From the NCBI RefSeq assembly GCF_001625305.1, contig NW_017804609.1, forward strand, positions 357,389 through 421,388: a stretch of DNA of 64,000 nucleotides, given 5' to 3'. Below, in pieces: positions 28,401 to 36,160 of this stretch. The stretch is from Branchiostoma belcheri. Lineage: Eukaryota; Chordata; Leptocardii; Amphioxiformes; Branchiostomatidae. The stretch's first letter is position 1. Each line of letters begins with the position of its first letter. The translations under genes were made by a program, and so were the position numbers. A model generated the notes under the pieces. That model did not search any database, had not been told where the DNA came from, and worked only from the letters and a program-made list of their open reading frames with translations.

Positions 28401-31400
28401 GACGTTTCAGCTAGTATCCACTAGCTTTCGTCAGTGACTGAGAGACCAGAGGAGAAATGCAGGTTTATAAGCACGTACTATTGATTGATATGCAAATAAA
28501 GTGAAGACAATTGTGAACATGATATGAGTAATTTTACAGTACCTCATTAACAGACAGTTTCCTCCTGGCTGAAGCCATACTCCAGAGGGACCCACCAGAC
28601 GACATACTGGCCACGGACATGACGGGAGACGTCGGGCGCTGCAGGATTCGGTCGTGGACTGACGCTTGTCTCTGCGCATCGCTGCGGTACAGCGTACGTC
28701 CAGGCAGCGGGCCGTTCTGATTGGCAGGCTTCGGTGTGGTGGAAATTCGGCCTTTACTGATACCGTTAGTTCTGTAATGTAAAACAGGCCTATAGTGTTG
28801 ATAGTGTAGATGATGATGGTAGTGTTAGAAATTTGGTAACATTCCTTAATTTCAGTTGTTTGCAAATTTACTTCATCATGTTGGTAAGTGATTGAATAAT
28901 TAAGTTATTTGATGCACAACCATTTGTTTTATGTGAGCCATGGTTTCAATGACTGTCTGTCATCTTCATCTGGGCTAATATTGTATCATTTTCAAACAAT
29001 ATGATAAACAGTAGAGACATACAAACTCCTTGCTATACATTTACAAAATGTTGTGAGCAATTTTTCTTTCATTTCTTTCTTTCTGTCGTGGGCTCTTGGG
29101 GTCGTGTGGTGTAATAGCAGAGCATTCAGCTCTGAACCAAGAGGTCCCGGATTCGAATCCTGCCAAGTCACCGAACTTGTGCCCTTGGGAAAGGAACTTT
29201 ACACAACTTTCCTCACTTCACTCAGGTGGAAATGAGTGTGCTAGAATGATCATTATCATAATTATAGGCATTAAAGGAAAACCAAACCAATTCAGTAGAA
29301 CTACATGAATCTACAGAACTCACTTGTTGACAGGTACATACTGGGTGTTCTGTGTGTGGCCGGCAGGTCCTGGGGAAACTGGCTCCACTCGGGTCTCAAA
29401 AAACATCCTCCCTCCTCCGCCTGTCATAGCAAACAGCAAAGTGTTCAGTACATGTGGACTTTATTAGCTGTATTCACTGTTACCACCAAGGAATGTAAGT
29501 TTTGAGCATGAGCCATACTTCCTAAATTCTGAGTGGTGCAGGTAAAATTTGTCCATGTTTACTTGCACCAGTGCAGGTATGTACAAGTCCTCAAACAACA
29601 TTATCCAATCTGTTCTCAAATCTGAAGTAATATTCCGCAACAGATTCTTCTGCAGTATCTGGAACCGTCTGTACATATGGACATATTTTTACTGCTGTCA
29701 TTGTGTGTACATTGTATTTTAATCTGTATGTTTTATATGGGCGAGTTATGCCTGAAATAAAGAATAAAGAAGAAAGAAAGTATGCAGGAAAAACCACCAC
29801 CTGTCACAGATAACAGGAGAAAAGTGTGAGGGAAACGGTTTAAGGACTAGTGGCTCTGTTTGATCAGATGAATAGTTCAGGATACAGAGCTGATTAGGGT
29901 CACCTGTGATTAGTTGTGTTATCAAATAAAAGGACTGAATCTTCTGGTACTTCTGAAGAGTGTGTCTGGGGCCAGTTTAATCAAAGCATAACAAATTTCT
30001 GATACGGTATGGTCAACCCAGACTGAAGAAAAGGGAAGCTTAAGGGTAAAGAAGTGGAAAGCTAATGGGAAACTAAAAGAAACTAGCAGAAAAACCTTGC
30101 GCCAACTACATCATTTTTCCTCTCTCGTATATTGCAAAACAAATGGTACAAGAGAGAAGCCTAGAATCAAGCTGGATGTAGAACAGTCATTGATGGCCTG
30201 TGCTCTTTGTGGGGCCAAGGGTCCAAGTAAGTAAGTATGAAGAATCTTTCCATTCCTTGGTAATAGGCATAATGCCAAAGCAATTTTTTCATTCAAGACA
30301 ATTTTGTGACCTGTCTCCGTACCTGTGACGCTGCTTGTCCTGGTAGAGGGGGCTGTGGGGGGTTTCTCATGGGTTAATCTGGAAGATTCTGGAAACAAAG
30401 AATGTACAAACACTGGTTAATATGAATGTTCATATTCATATTCATGAAGAATCTGGAAACAAAAATATATACAAGCACTGTTTACAAATGTATATATTGT
30501 ATTGATATTCCTGAAAGTTAACTGCCAAGTCAATACAATTTACACATGTTTCTATCCATATCTCTGTGTAGTTACAAATATGCAGTATCCATGCGTGAAC
30601 AGTTTAATCAGGTTGGGAAGTCACTGAGTGAAGAGACTCTTTTTACACAACCAAGTCTTTTATTCAGCCGACATTTCGGTGACCAATGTGAACCGGTCAG
30701 AATTGCCCTGAGGAAGGTGACAGACGGTCACCTAAACGTCAGCTGAATAAAAGACTTGGTTGTGTAAAAAGAGTCTCTAAATACTCAATGCAGTAACCAA
30801 AATTGAAGATGAATCGCACATATCAGAATACATGAATTTCTCCATCCTACCTTTCAATGTGCTGACATGATTTCCTCTATGAAGACTGCTCCTTGCTTGG
30901 ACCTCAAAGTCAAACGGGGAATTTAGGATGTCGTCATCTACTGGATTTCTGACAATAGGCTGGAACACAAAGAACGCTTTGTTAATGTCTGTAAGGTGTA
31001 CTGCTCAGACACCATTGCACTTGTAAGTACTTACTTATTAAGTCAAAAACTTTCTAATCTCTGGATTAGCATAATAATTGGTACATGGGTAGGTGTAAAA
31101 AAAAGGGATAAATGGATTACGGGCTCCCTAGCATCTAATAAATTCTATGGTACTGCGGTGGACCTTATAGATATGACATTTTATATTGTTAAGGGCAAAG
31201 GACTTTTGAGCTCAAGAAGTAGTTGGGTTGGGTTGGGCCCCCAGCAACTTTTCTTGGAACTGCAGACATCTTTTTATCATAAACTTTGAAACTAGAAGAA
31301 AGGAACAAATGGATATTTTTTTTGAGAATTCCGTAGGATCATTATGTGAGGGCCTGCATGCTCTTTCCGTAAGGCGTAATCAGGTCTTTTTAGACTTCGT

Positions 31401-33438
31401 AATACGTAGGCAGCCTCCGCAAAAATCAACGTAATTCGTAATACACTGTAGGACATTAGCCGCAAGGCATAAAGTCGTAATCAGCTGTGAGACTTTAACG
31501 TAATTTGTAATCAGCAGCATAACGTTTGCGTAATTCGTAATCACTACCCCCCCATGCAGGCCCTCTTGTGTATCTCACCTGGATGACTCTTCTGCTGTGG
31601 TTTGAGCTGGACTGTTCCATTCTGGGAGGGGGGCCCTTGGTGTAGAAGGAGAACCCCTGCGACCATTTGATGGCAGTTTCCTTCAGCCAGCTGGCCGTTC
31701 CACTCAGGGAAGGGGAGAAGCTGGGCGGCTTACCTTCTGAACAAACAAAAACAGAAATACAAACTGTTAATTGCACCTGAACTTAGACAAGATCAACCCA
31801 CAGGACAGAGAGAAGTGGCGTGCTGCCATCAAGCCCCAGTTGTACTGTGCAAGCACGTCTAACCCTCGGAAGACAGGGAATAACAGACGATAAACCGGAC
31901 AGTGAGTGAGTGAGTTCTAAACACTCAGGGAAGAGGAGAAGCTGGGCGGCTTTCCTTCTGAACAAACAAACAAAACTAACTGTTACAGACATCCAATGCA
32001 ATTCCTCGACAGGGCAGCAATAGAAAAAAAATATTCTGGATGAAGAAATTTATCAGATATTGACTGCTATATCTTAGCACACTTTTCTTGTCATTTCATA
32101 CTTGAACTTTGAAATACACAAAAACAAGCTAGAGGAACAACTTGTATGAATAAACCCACGAGTACAAGAAGAAACAAGCAACCATTTTCTGATAGGACTT
32201 GACTTTTTTACCTGCACCTGCAGCGATCCTTGCCCGTTTGACAGGCGGTGTGATCAGGCAGTCATCTGGGTACACCTCATCATTGCTGGAAAACAACAAG
32301 GGTTAAATGTCTTTCTTAATCAGAAATACAGTAAAAGATCAAGAGACTTTTCAGTTACATTTTGCTTCAGTGGTATAATTCCAGTAGAGGCAAAGTACTA
32401 GTAGCATCAGTAGCATTACATGTATATTGGTACTTAACTAAGTAACGTTATGGCATTGTATTGAATACACTAATCTCCAAGCAGATTTTTCGGTGGCCAC
32501 AAAGACACTGACATTATACTGCCCGGCCAATTTGATACTGTCTTTGCGGACACCGAACGATCTACTTGGAGATTTTAAGAACTGTCATTTCCCATGGCCA
32601 GTGACATTTTCTCGAGTGTGGCTGTCACACAACCAGAAACATAACTTTTGTTTTTACTTTGGCCCATCAATTAATGAATTATACTATAATATATACTAGT
32701 ACATGCACATGATTTGATAAATACATATCCATGAACTTATAATACTTTTAAAATACTTTTAACTACAATATTACACACTTCCTTAATCCCTGGTCATGTA
32801 TGCAAAAGCTATAGAAGATGACAATAGCCTTCTTGTGTCATATTCAAATGTTTCTTATCAAATGTAAATGGACCAAACTCAAAATACTCAAAGAAACACT
32901 ATAGTTGGCTTTGAAGGGTGAACATACTTAGGATTCCTACATAAAAGTGGTCGATAATAAAGAAGGAAACTCTACCAGGAGTCGAGAATATCTTGAGCTA
33001 GAGGCACGAAAGCCGGTTTCGAATTTAAAATAAAAGACGTCAGAAACTGAACATGTGCCAGATTCTGTGACAAAAGTGCCTTTTAAACAGTGGGCAAAAA
33101 ACGCATCTCTATTAGCGATTCTTGGCATCAAAATAGTCAGAGGATGGCTTTGAAGATAGGTGGAGTATAATTTATGGAATTGGCGCTGAATATGGAGTTC
33201 GCTTATATGGTCTTTCGGAGCGGGAAAAGGGAAATTTTGCCGCGAAAAACGAAACGAAAACCCCCACGCCATACTCTAGTATGCGAAGGCTGCGTCGAAC
33301 TTTAGCACAAAAAACAGCGACTTACCTCTCAAATTGGCGCTTTCTACGCCTCTCTGTAGGTGGACTTGGTCGTGGGCTAACTGTAGACGTCACAGATGTT
33401 ATAATTGAGCGGAATTTCTCGGATAAAGAGGCCAACAT
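19420..33438 (-). CDS. SENP1/2-like: SENP1/SENP2-type SUMO-specific protease
   Basis: Ulp1-family (C48) cysteine protease that matures SUMO and removes it from targets, usually in the nucleus. Exons on -: 33326-33438, 32212-32285, 31579-31736, 30851-30959, 30323-30388, 29324-29420, 28543-28771, 27681-27811, 26000-26208, 25511-25577, 25076-25120, 24738-24770, 23953-24037, 23389-23514, 22486-22617, 21977-22024, 21444-21599, 20751-20830, 20233-20311, 19829-19924 and 19420-19482. All junctions are GT-AG and in phase, giving 731 residues. The N-terminal ~470 residues are Ser/Pro/basic and poorly conserved (KRARI and ERRRKR may be nuclear signals). The protease domain is at about 500-731: His622 (HLGMHW), Asp639 (YYDSMGG), Gln684 and Cys690 ([11 protein letters not shown]), ending [11 protein letters not shown]. 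Exon 9 exists in a second, gap-truncated copy (26883-27052). SENP1 and SENP2 cannot be told apart, as expected before vertebrate duplication. Confidence 0.93.
19960..20115 (-). repeat. SINE body without tRNA head
   Basis: Matches the body of the 9975-10215 SINE (shared CCACACTCTTTCTCATA and GCTGAGTGCTAAGC), on the same strand. Confidence 0.6.
20405..20645. repeat. Tandem repeat, about 84 bp x 3, with telomere-like CCTAACCC
   Basis: Three diverged units carry AACCGTGCCTGATCC then CCTAACCCTAACC, and TAGATAGGCACAGTTCTGG. It lies in the intron just upstream of SENP exon 19. The period keeps a long frame open on - (to 20679), which is not a separate gene. Confidence 0.75.
21152..21460. repeat. 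Tandem copies of the SENP exon 17 / intron junction
   Basis: The end of exon 17 plus its splice donor (on -, CACTGGTGCATGGCTGTAAG) is repeated upstream on + at about 21364-21387 and, shorter, at about 21215-21226. Each copy is preceded by a similar CAGAAA...GCCCT stretch. The first copy is split by a dispersed repeat at 21232-21295. These are decoy donors downstream of the true one (21443). Confidence 0.75.
21232..21295 (+). repeat. Dispersed copy of the 50-bp minisatellite parent repeat
   Basis: TAGCTAGCTGCCACTACACC ... CAGTTACACCGGCTATGCC aligns with 42050-42137. It is a single copy, not tandem. Confidence 0.65.
22175..22470 (+). repeat. Full-length tRNA-derived SINE
   Basis: The head GTGTGGTGTAGTGGATAGAG, then a degenerate B box (CTTCAATCCCC), then GTGCCCTTGGGAAAGGCACT. 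The 3' end, GCAAGCACGTCTAACCCCC, also occurs alone at 31845-31865 and 54027-54045. It sits in an SENP intron, opposite strand. Confidence 0.75.
22618..22678. repeat. Micro-duplication of the SENP exon 15 splice acceptor
   Basis: CTCCTGTAAACACATG occurs twice, 29 bp apart. On - this gives two TGTTTACAG|GAGAT acceptors, one at the exon start (22617) and one 29 bases upstream. Use of the upstream one would shift the frame. Confidence 0.8.
22699..22830 (-). repeat. Fold-back element with hammerhead-like core
   Basis: Arms CTGAATAGCAAAGTTCTTTC (22699 on) and its reverse complement (ending 22830) enclose, on -, CTGATGA (22776-22770), A, stem GATGAC/GTCATC with loop AGAAG, then GAAA (22751-22748). 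Confidence 0.8.
22895..22995. repeat. Short hairpin copy of the CAAGCAACTGGATATG retroelement family
   Basis: GTTAGACATCCAGGTAGTA is followed by inverted CTCAAGCAACAGGATATG / CATATCAAGTTGCTTGAG with almost no loop. It is the same family as 35798-36076 and 40379-40490. Confidence 0.7.
23060..23345. repeat. CA/CG-rich minisatellite, three blocks
   Basis: Three tandem blocks each contain CAAACATTTACACACACATA (or a variant), an AC tract and a run of alternating CGCGCGCG. Such purine-pyrimidine alternation can adopt Z-DNA. It ends 44 bp from SENP exon 14. The open frames through it are low-complexity artefacts. Confidence 0.9.
23571..23725 (-). repeat. Dispersed repeat, also at 53218-53345
   Basis: Shares CCCTACACCTGAGTGAGGAG, GACCGTGTCAG and GATCTTTATTTGC with the inverted copy at 53218-53345. 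The unit runs from GCGAAGGCCAC to an AATAAAGATC end, which suggests a short retroelement with its own poly(A)-like signal. Confidence 0.65.
24109..24710. repeat. Degenerate tandem repeat, three units of about 150-210 bp
   Basis: GTAGTAGAGAAG...CAACACAGCTCT recurs near 24263, 24469 and 24614, and AAACTAAGAAGATA / TAGTGTAGTGGAACA recurs near 24132, 24342 and 24549. It lies between SENP exons 12 and 13. No coding potential. Confidence 0.75.
25575..25740. repeat. Local tandem duplication beside SENP exon 10
   Basis: ACTGCTGGCAGCAACTGG and flanking GTTAGACT.ACTAA appear twice about 93 bp apart. The first copy directly follows the exon 10 acceptor. Confidence 0.6.
26039..26518. repeat. Copy A of a ~480-bp duplication carrying SENP exon 9
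   Basis: Runs from GGGTTGCCTCGGGGC to GTAAAACAGAACAAG and matches 26883-27358 with only scattered differences and one small indel. It holds all but the last ~40 bases of exon 9, the acceptor and 300 bp of intron. Confidence 0.85.
26640..26720. promoter_or_regulatory. Candidate internal promoter or CpG-rich control element
   Basis: Local GC/CpG peak inside an A/T-rich intron. AACCAATCAG at 26665-26674 is a strong NF-Y site, CACGTGACGC at 26691-26700 joins an E-box to a CRE-like half-site, and GCGGGAAGGGCGCGCG follows (E2F-like). It sits between the two copies of exon 9. Activity is not shown by sequence. Confidence 0.35.
26863..26882. other. Assembly gap (20 N)
   Basis: Exactly twenty unresolved bases. 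The sequence right of it begins in the middle of a second copy of SENP exon 9, so the gap is a join of overlapping or allelic contigs or a tandem duplication. Confidence 0.98.
26883..27358 (-). pseudogene. Copy B: truncated duplicate of SENP exon 9 and its intron flank
   Basis: The exon copy 26883-27052 keeps the acceptor (27053) but loses its 3' end and donor to the gap. Two residues differ (KKRVSVV here, KKRATVV in copy A). The exon is 209 nt, not a multiple of three, so splicing both copies would shift the frame. Most likely an uncollapsed haplotype; a true tandem exon duplication is the alternative. Confidence 0.7.
27408..27480. repeat. 5' half of a CTCTCCAAGCAGAGG-family element
   Basis: CAAGCAGAGGTTTAGGCTTTGACTTATTTTTGG resembles the left arm of 34276-34480. 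The right arm is missing. Confidence 0.4.
28352..28511 (-). repeat. Retroelement-like repeat with hammerhead-like core and 10-bp target duplication
   Basis: Flanked by TGTGAACATG at 28342-28351 and 28512-28521. It begins CGCCAAAAAGCAGTTACTCA. On - it holds CTGACGA (28434-28428), A, stem AGCTAGT/ACTAGCT with loop GGAT, then GAAA (28408-28405). A second short palindrome follows (ACGTCTGACGT). Shorter than the copy at 35798-36076. Confidence 0.85.
29090..29240 (+). repeat. tRNA-derived SINE
   Basis: GGTCGTGTGGTGTAATAGCA (A box), GGATTCGAATCC (B box) and the tail CCCTTGGGAAAGGAACTTTA. Located in an SENP intron about 85 bp from exon 6. Confidence 0.8.
30632..30778 (+). repeat. Fold-back element with degenerate hammerhead-like core
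   Basis: Arms AGAGACTCTTTTTACACAAC and its inverse (30741-30778) enclose CTGAGGA (30708-30714), stem GGTGAC/GTCACC and TAAA in place of GAAA. Fragments of the same family are at 45890-45960 and 49318-49360. Confidence 0.75.
31921..31985 (-). pseudogene. Fragment of SENP exon 3 and its acceptor, duplicated upstream
   Basis: CACTCAGGGAAGAGGAGAAG ... CTTCTGAACAAACAAA matches the 5' end of exon 3 (31704-31750) with few changes. It lies about 220 bp upstream of the true exon on - and lacks the rest of the exon and a donor. A SINE 3' end (31840-31915) lies between the two. Confidence 0.75.
32472..32575. repeat. Short inverted-repeat element, TCTCCAAGCAGAT ends
   Basis: Left AATCTCCAAGCAGATTTTTC and right GATCTACTTGGAGATT are inverted copies, with GCCAATTTGATACTGTCTT inside. 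Related partial copies are near 10690-10790 and 27540-27625. Confidence 0.6.
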
Positions 33439-33439
33439 T

Positions 33440-33950
33440 TCGCGAAAGGTTCGAGTTCCGTCAGAAAAAGCGGCATGAAAAAACCAACATGGACGACAGG
33501 GTCACTGCGCGCGGGGCATGACGGGAGCTGCGGGTCAGAGGGCAGGATAAAAAATTGGCGCGTAAATACATATCCAAGCAGATGTGGGGTTGGGCTGGTT
33601 TTACAGCAATTTTTGCAGCATTTTTGCGTGCCTTTCCAGTGTTTTTCTGGTTTCACATCACATAGAAAGACACACAAAATACCAAAAAACACTTATAAAA
33701 CAATGTCAACGTAAAGAACGGGATACTTTTTACATCTACGTTATTTTATACATAGAAAAAATTTCCCCTCTTTTCAACGACTAAAAGCAACTTTATTCAA
33801 GGTAAGAGAACGTACATCTATCACATATAATACATTACACATGTATATTATATTATATGTACTGTATATGCTTTTATTTGTACAATTTTATGGTTGCTAA
33901 CAAAAATAATACATTTGTACTAGAAACCAAATAGACACATACCATCATAA
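33440..33950. other. Upstream region of SENP, promoter not resolved
   Basis: No TATA box is evident upstream of the SENP ATG (33438-33436). The first 150 bp upstream have moderate CpG content (GCGCGGGGCATGACGGGAG), as in a housekeeping promoter. No gene is seen. Confidence 0.4.
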
Positions 33951-33953
33951 CAG

Positions 33954-34275
33954 GGGAGTTGGTCCGCCAATGCAGCACCCAGGGCAATGTACTCCTTTAG
34001 CAGACCATGGCATGTTATCTGTCCATTTGCTCTTTCAAGCTGCTTTCCGAAGCCTGATAGAGGCTAGCGCCCCAAACTTAGCCTCTACCAGGCTTCGGGA
34101 GGTGGCCAGAAAGAGTAGAATTTGCCCAAATAGAGGGAGATAACACGCCGGGGAGTTGGTCCACCAGAGAGTACAGTTTGCTGCACCCTCGGCATGTTAT
34201 CTCTCTCTATTTGGCCAATTTCTACTATTTCCTGTCGCTTCCCGAAGCCTGTTAGAGGCTACTGCCCCAAACTCC
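33954..34275. repeat. Compound direct and inverted repeat
   Basis: GGGAGTTGGTCC(G/A)CCA...GCATGTTATCT...CCGAAGCCTG.TAGAGGCTA occurs twice in the same direction (from 33954 and from 34150), with an inverted copy of its right half between them. Probably two fold-back insertions in series. Confidence 0.6.
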
Positions 34276-34480
34276 TACTCTCCAAGCAGAGGTTTGGGTT
34301 TTGGGGGTATTTTTAGCGTGTTTTGAGGCTTTTTTTTTATCGGGGTTTCCCTTTTGCACTGAATTTTTCCCCACCAGTTGGGTTTGGTGGGAAAAAAATT
34401 GCAAGTGCAAAACCCCGATAAAAAAGCCTAAAAACACGCTAAAAATACCCCCCAAAACCCAAACCTCTGCTTGGAGAGTA
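34276..34480. repeat. Complete fold-back transposon (MITE) with 9-bp target duplication
   Basis: The ends TACTCTCCAAGCAGAGG and CCTCTGCTTGGAGAGTA continue as nearly perfect arms of about 90 bp. CCAAACTCC at 34267-34275 and 34481-34489 flanks it, a 9-bp target-site duplication as made by Mutator-like transposases. Another copy is at 55432-55574; halves are at 6130-6223 and 27408-27480. Confidence 0.85.
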
Positions 34481-34529
34481 CCAAACTCCCCGAGTCGCCC
34501 GCCCACCTGTCCAGATGAGAGAACTCTTC

Positions 34530-34603
34530 CGATTGGTCAGATCCGGGCGTGACGTCACCCGGTGCCTAATTTGCATGTGAATACTTGACGTCACTTTGGC
34601 AAC
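34530..34603. promoter_or_regulatory. Candidate control element between SENP and NEK10
   Basis: In 75 bp: GATTGG (inverted CCAAT, from 34531), two palindromic CREs TGACGTCA (34550-34557, 34586-34593), octamer ATTTGCAT (34569-34576) and GTCACTTTGGCAAC (34590-34603), one mismatch from the RFX X-box pattern. X-boxes mark ciliary genes, and NEK10 acts in motile cilia. It lies 1.6 kb upstream of the NEK10 ATG and 1.1 kb from SENP. Motif-based only. Confidence 0.45.
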
Positions 34604-34609
34604 AGGGAT

Positions 34610-35790
34610 CGGTGGGGTACCGACTAGTGGGAGGGTGATCCCCGGTTTTTCCTGCTCAAATTCCACAAATCTACAGAACCAGTGAACTCGAAGACATCAA
34701 GACACATTCTTACCACACTCCTACAGGACTAGGTCTGGTCGTTTCGGATATCTGGCGAAGCGAGGAGCAAGAAACAGGTTCGTGTTTCGAGATTTCTAGA
34801 GGCCATCTTGTTGGCCAAACAGGAGATGAAAAAGTCAACTCGGTACTTAGCTTCATTCCTGAGTTGTCTGCGTTTGTCTCCTGTTCCTGTGTTGCCTTTT
34901 TGGTTGCGTAGGCATAGCTATATTCTGTTTTGAACGCCGTACAAGTTTTATATCTTTCTATATTCCGCCACAACCAACATATAGTGTCGATATTTGCAAG
35001 ACTTTTATGTTACACAAAAATCTCCAAAAAGTGGGAGGGTCTCAAGTATAAATTCATCGCTGTCAGTCTCAGAAAGCTGTTTCAAAATCACGATGTCTTG
35101 CCAGCCCAGCGAAGTTCTGAGTTCACAATGAGATTGTTGTTGTGCGGGAAAAAATAGGAACGTTGACTTAAAACAATATTCAATTGTCAAAACAGCAAAT
35201 GATCCCTTGAGAGCCATGTTAGTGTTAACCGATTTATTCAGGGTCAGGGGTCAAACTTCTAAACAGATTAAAATTTTTTACACCTTTCCAGCTATAGTCT
35301 TCTTTTTTTTAATTTAGAAAATTGTGGTGTGCGCTGAAACTAGTATAATACACACTTATGTAGTTAAGATGTATCCTGGAGTCACTTGTTAAGTTGAGTG
35401 GTTGATTAAGTTGTTTTGTCTGAAATTTGACACCTGACGTGTAGGGTAGAAACAATTCTGCAGTACAATAGTGTCACAGTGAAAACACATACTTCTCCAG
35501 TGTCATGATTTTGAAGTGAACCATGAAATCTCTGCTGAAACAAAGAGGGGCACTTAAGCAGTACAGAAACATGTAGAAAGACAAGGGGGGCTACCGGTAG
35601 TCAAACCCAGTCCCCCAGCTACAATAACAACAGCATAACCACTTGAACAAAAGGTCCAGGACCTGTCAGATAAGTCAGTTGGTGGCACTTGAAATCAACT
35701 GTTACACTTACAGGACAGTAGTCCTGAAAAATTTCTCTCAGGTGTTTTTAGTATAATGTTATGTATTTATTTTTTTGCTTAGCTGATGTA
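34610..35790. other. Intergenic, no gene recognised
   Basis: A good donor on - (GTGTG|GTAAGAATG, about 34720) follows an open stretch and could be an untranslated first exon of the SENP transcript, but no matching acceptor before the SENP ATG was found. Around 35585-35650 there is a weak tRNA-like stretch. Otherwise nothing is seen. Confidence 0.3.
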
Positions 35791-35797
35791 TATTATA

Positions 35798-36076
35798 TGC
35801 CAAAAAAGCAGTTACTCAAGCAACTGGATATGATTTTGGAAATGATCATAAGTTTCAGCTAGCATCCACTAGCTTTCGTCAGTGACTGAGAGACCAGAGG
35901 GGAAATGCAGGTTTATAGGCACAAACTATTGATTAATATGCAAATAAGTGAAGACAATTGACGAAAGGTAGTGGATGCTAGCTGAAACGTCTGACCATTT
36001 CCAAAATCATATCCAGTTGCTTGAGTAACTGCTTTTTGGCGTATCTTATTACCTGGATGTCTAACCTTCATTGACA
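35798..36076. repeat. Longest copy of the CAAGCAACTGGATATG retroelement, 12-bp target duplication
   Basis: ATGTATATTATA at 35786-35797 and 36077-36088 flanks it. It starts GCCAAAAAAGCAGTTACTCA and ends CTGGATGTCTAACCTTCATT. The two halves are inverted and each has a hammerhead-like core: on - at 35882-35853 (CTGACGA...GAAA) and on + at 35968-35997 (TTGACGA...GAAA). It ends only about 26 bases before the splice acceptor of the NEK10 5' exon. Confidence 0.85.
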
Positions 36077-36102
36077 ATGTATATTATAATTTTCTTCCCA
36101 GA

Positions 36103-36160
36103 GTAGCCTGTAGTGAATCATGCTGGTTGGAGTTGGGTGATCCGAGTTGTTCCTGTCATC
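36103..36160 (+). other. NEK10 5' UTR segment with short upstream ORF
   Basis: The acceptor TTTTCTTCCCAG precedes this leader. ATG at 36120 opens a six-codon uORF (MLVGVG, stop 36138-36140) before the main ATG at 36161. The first non-coding exon was not located. Confidence 0.45.
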
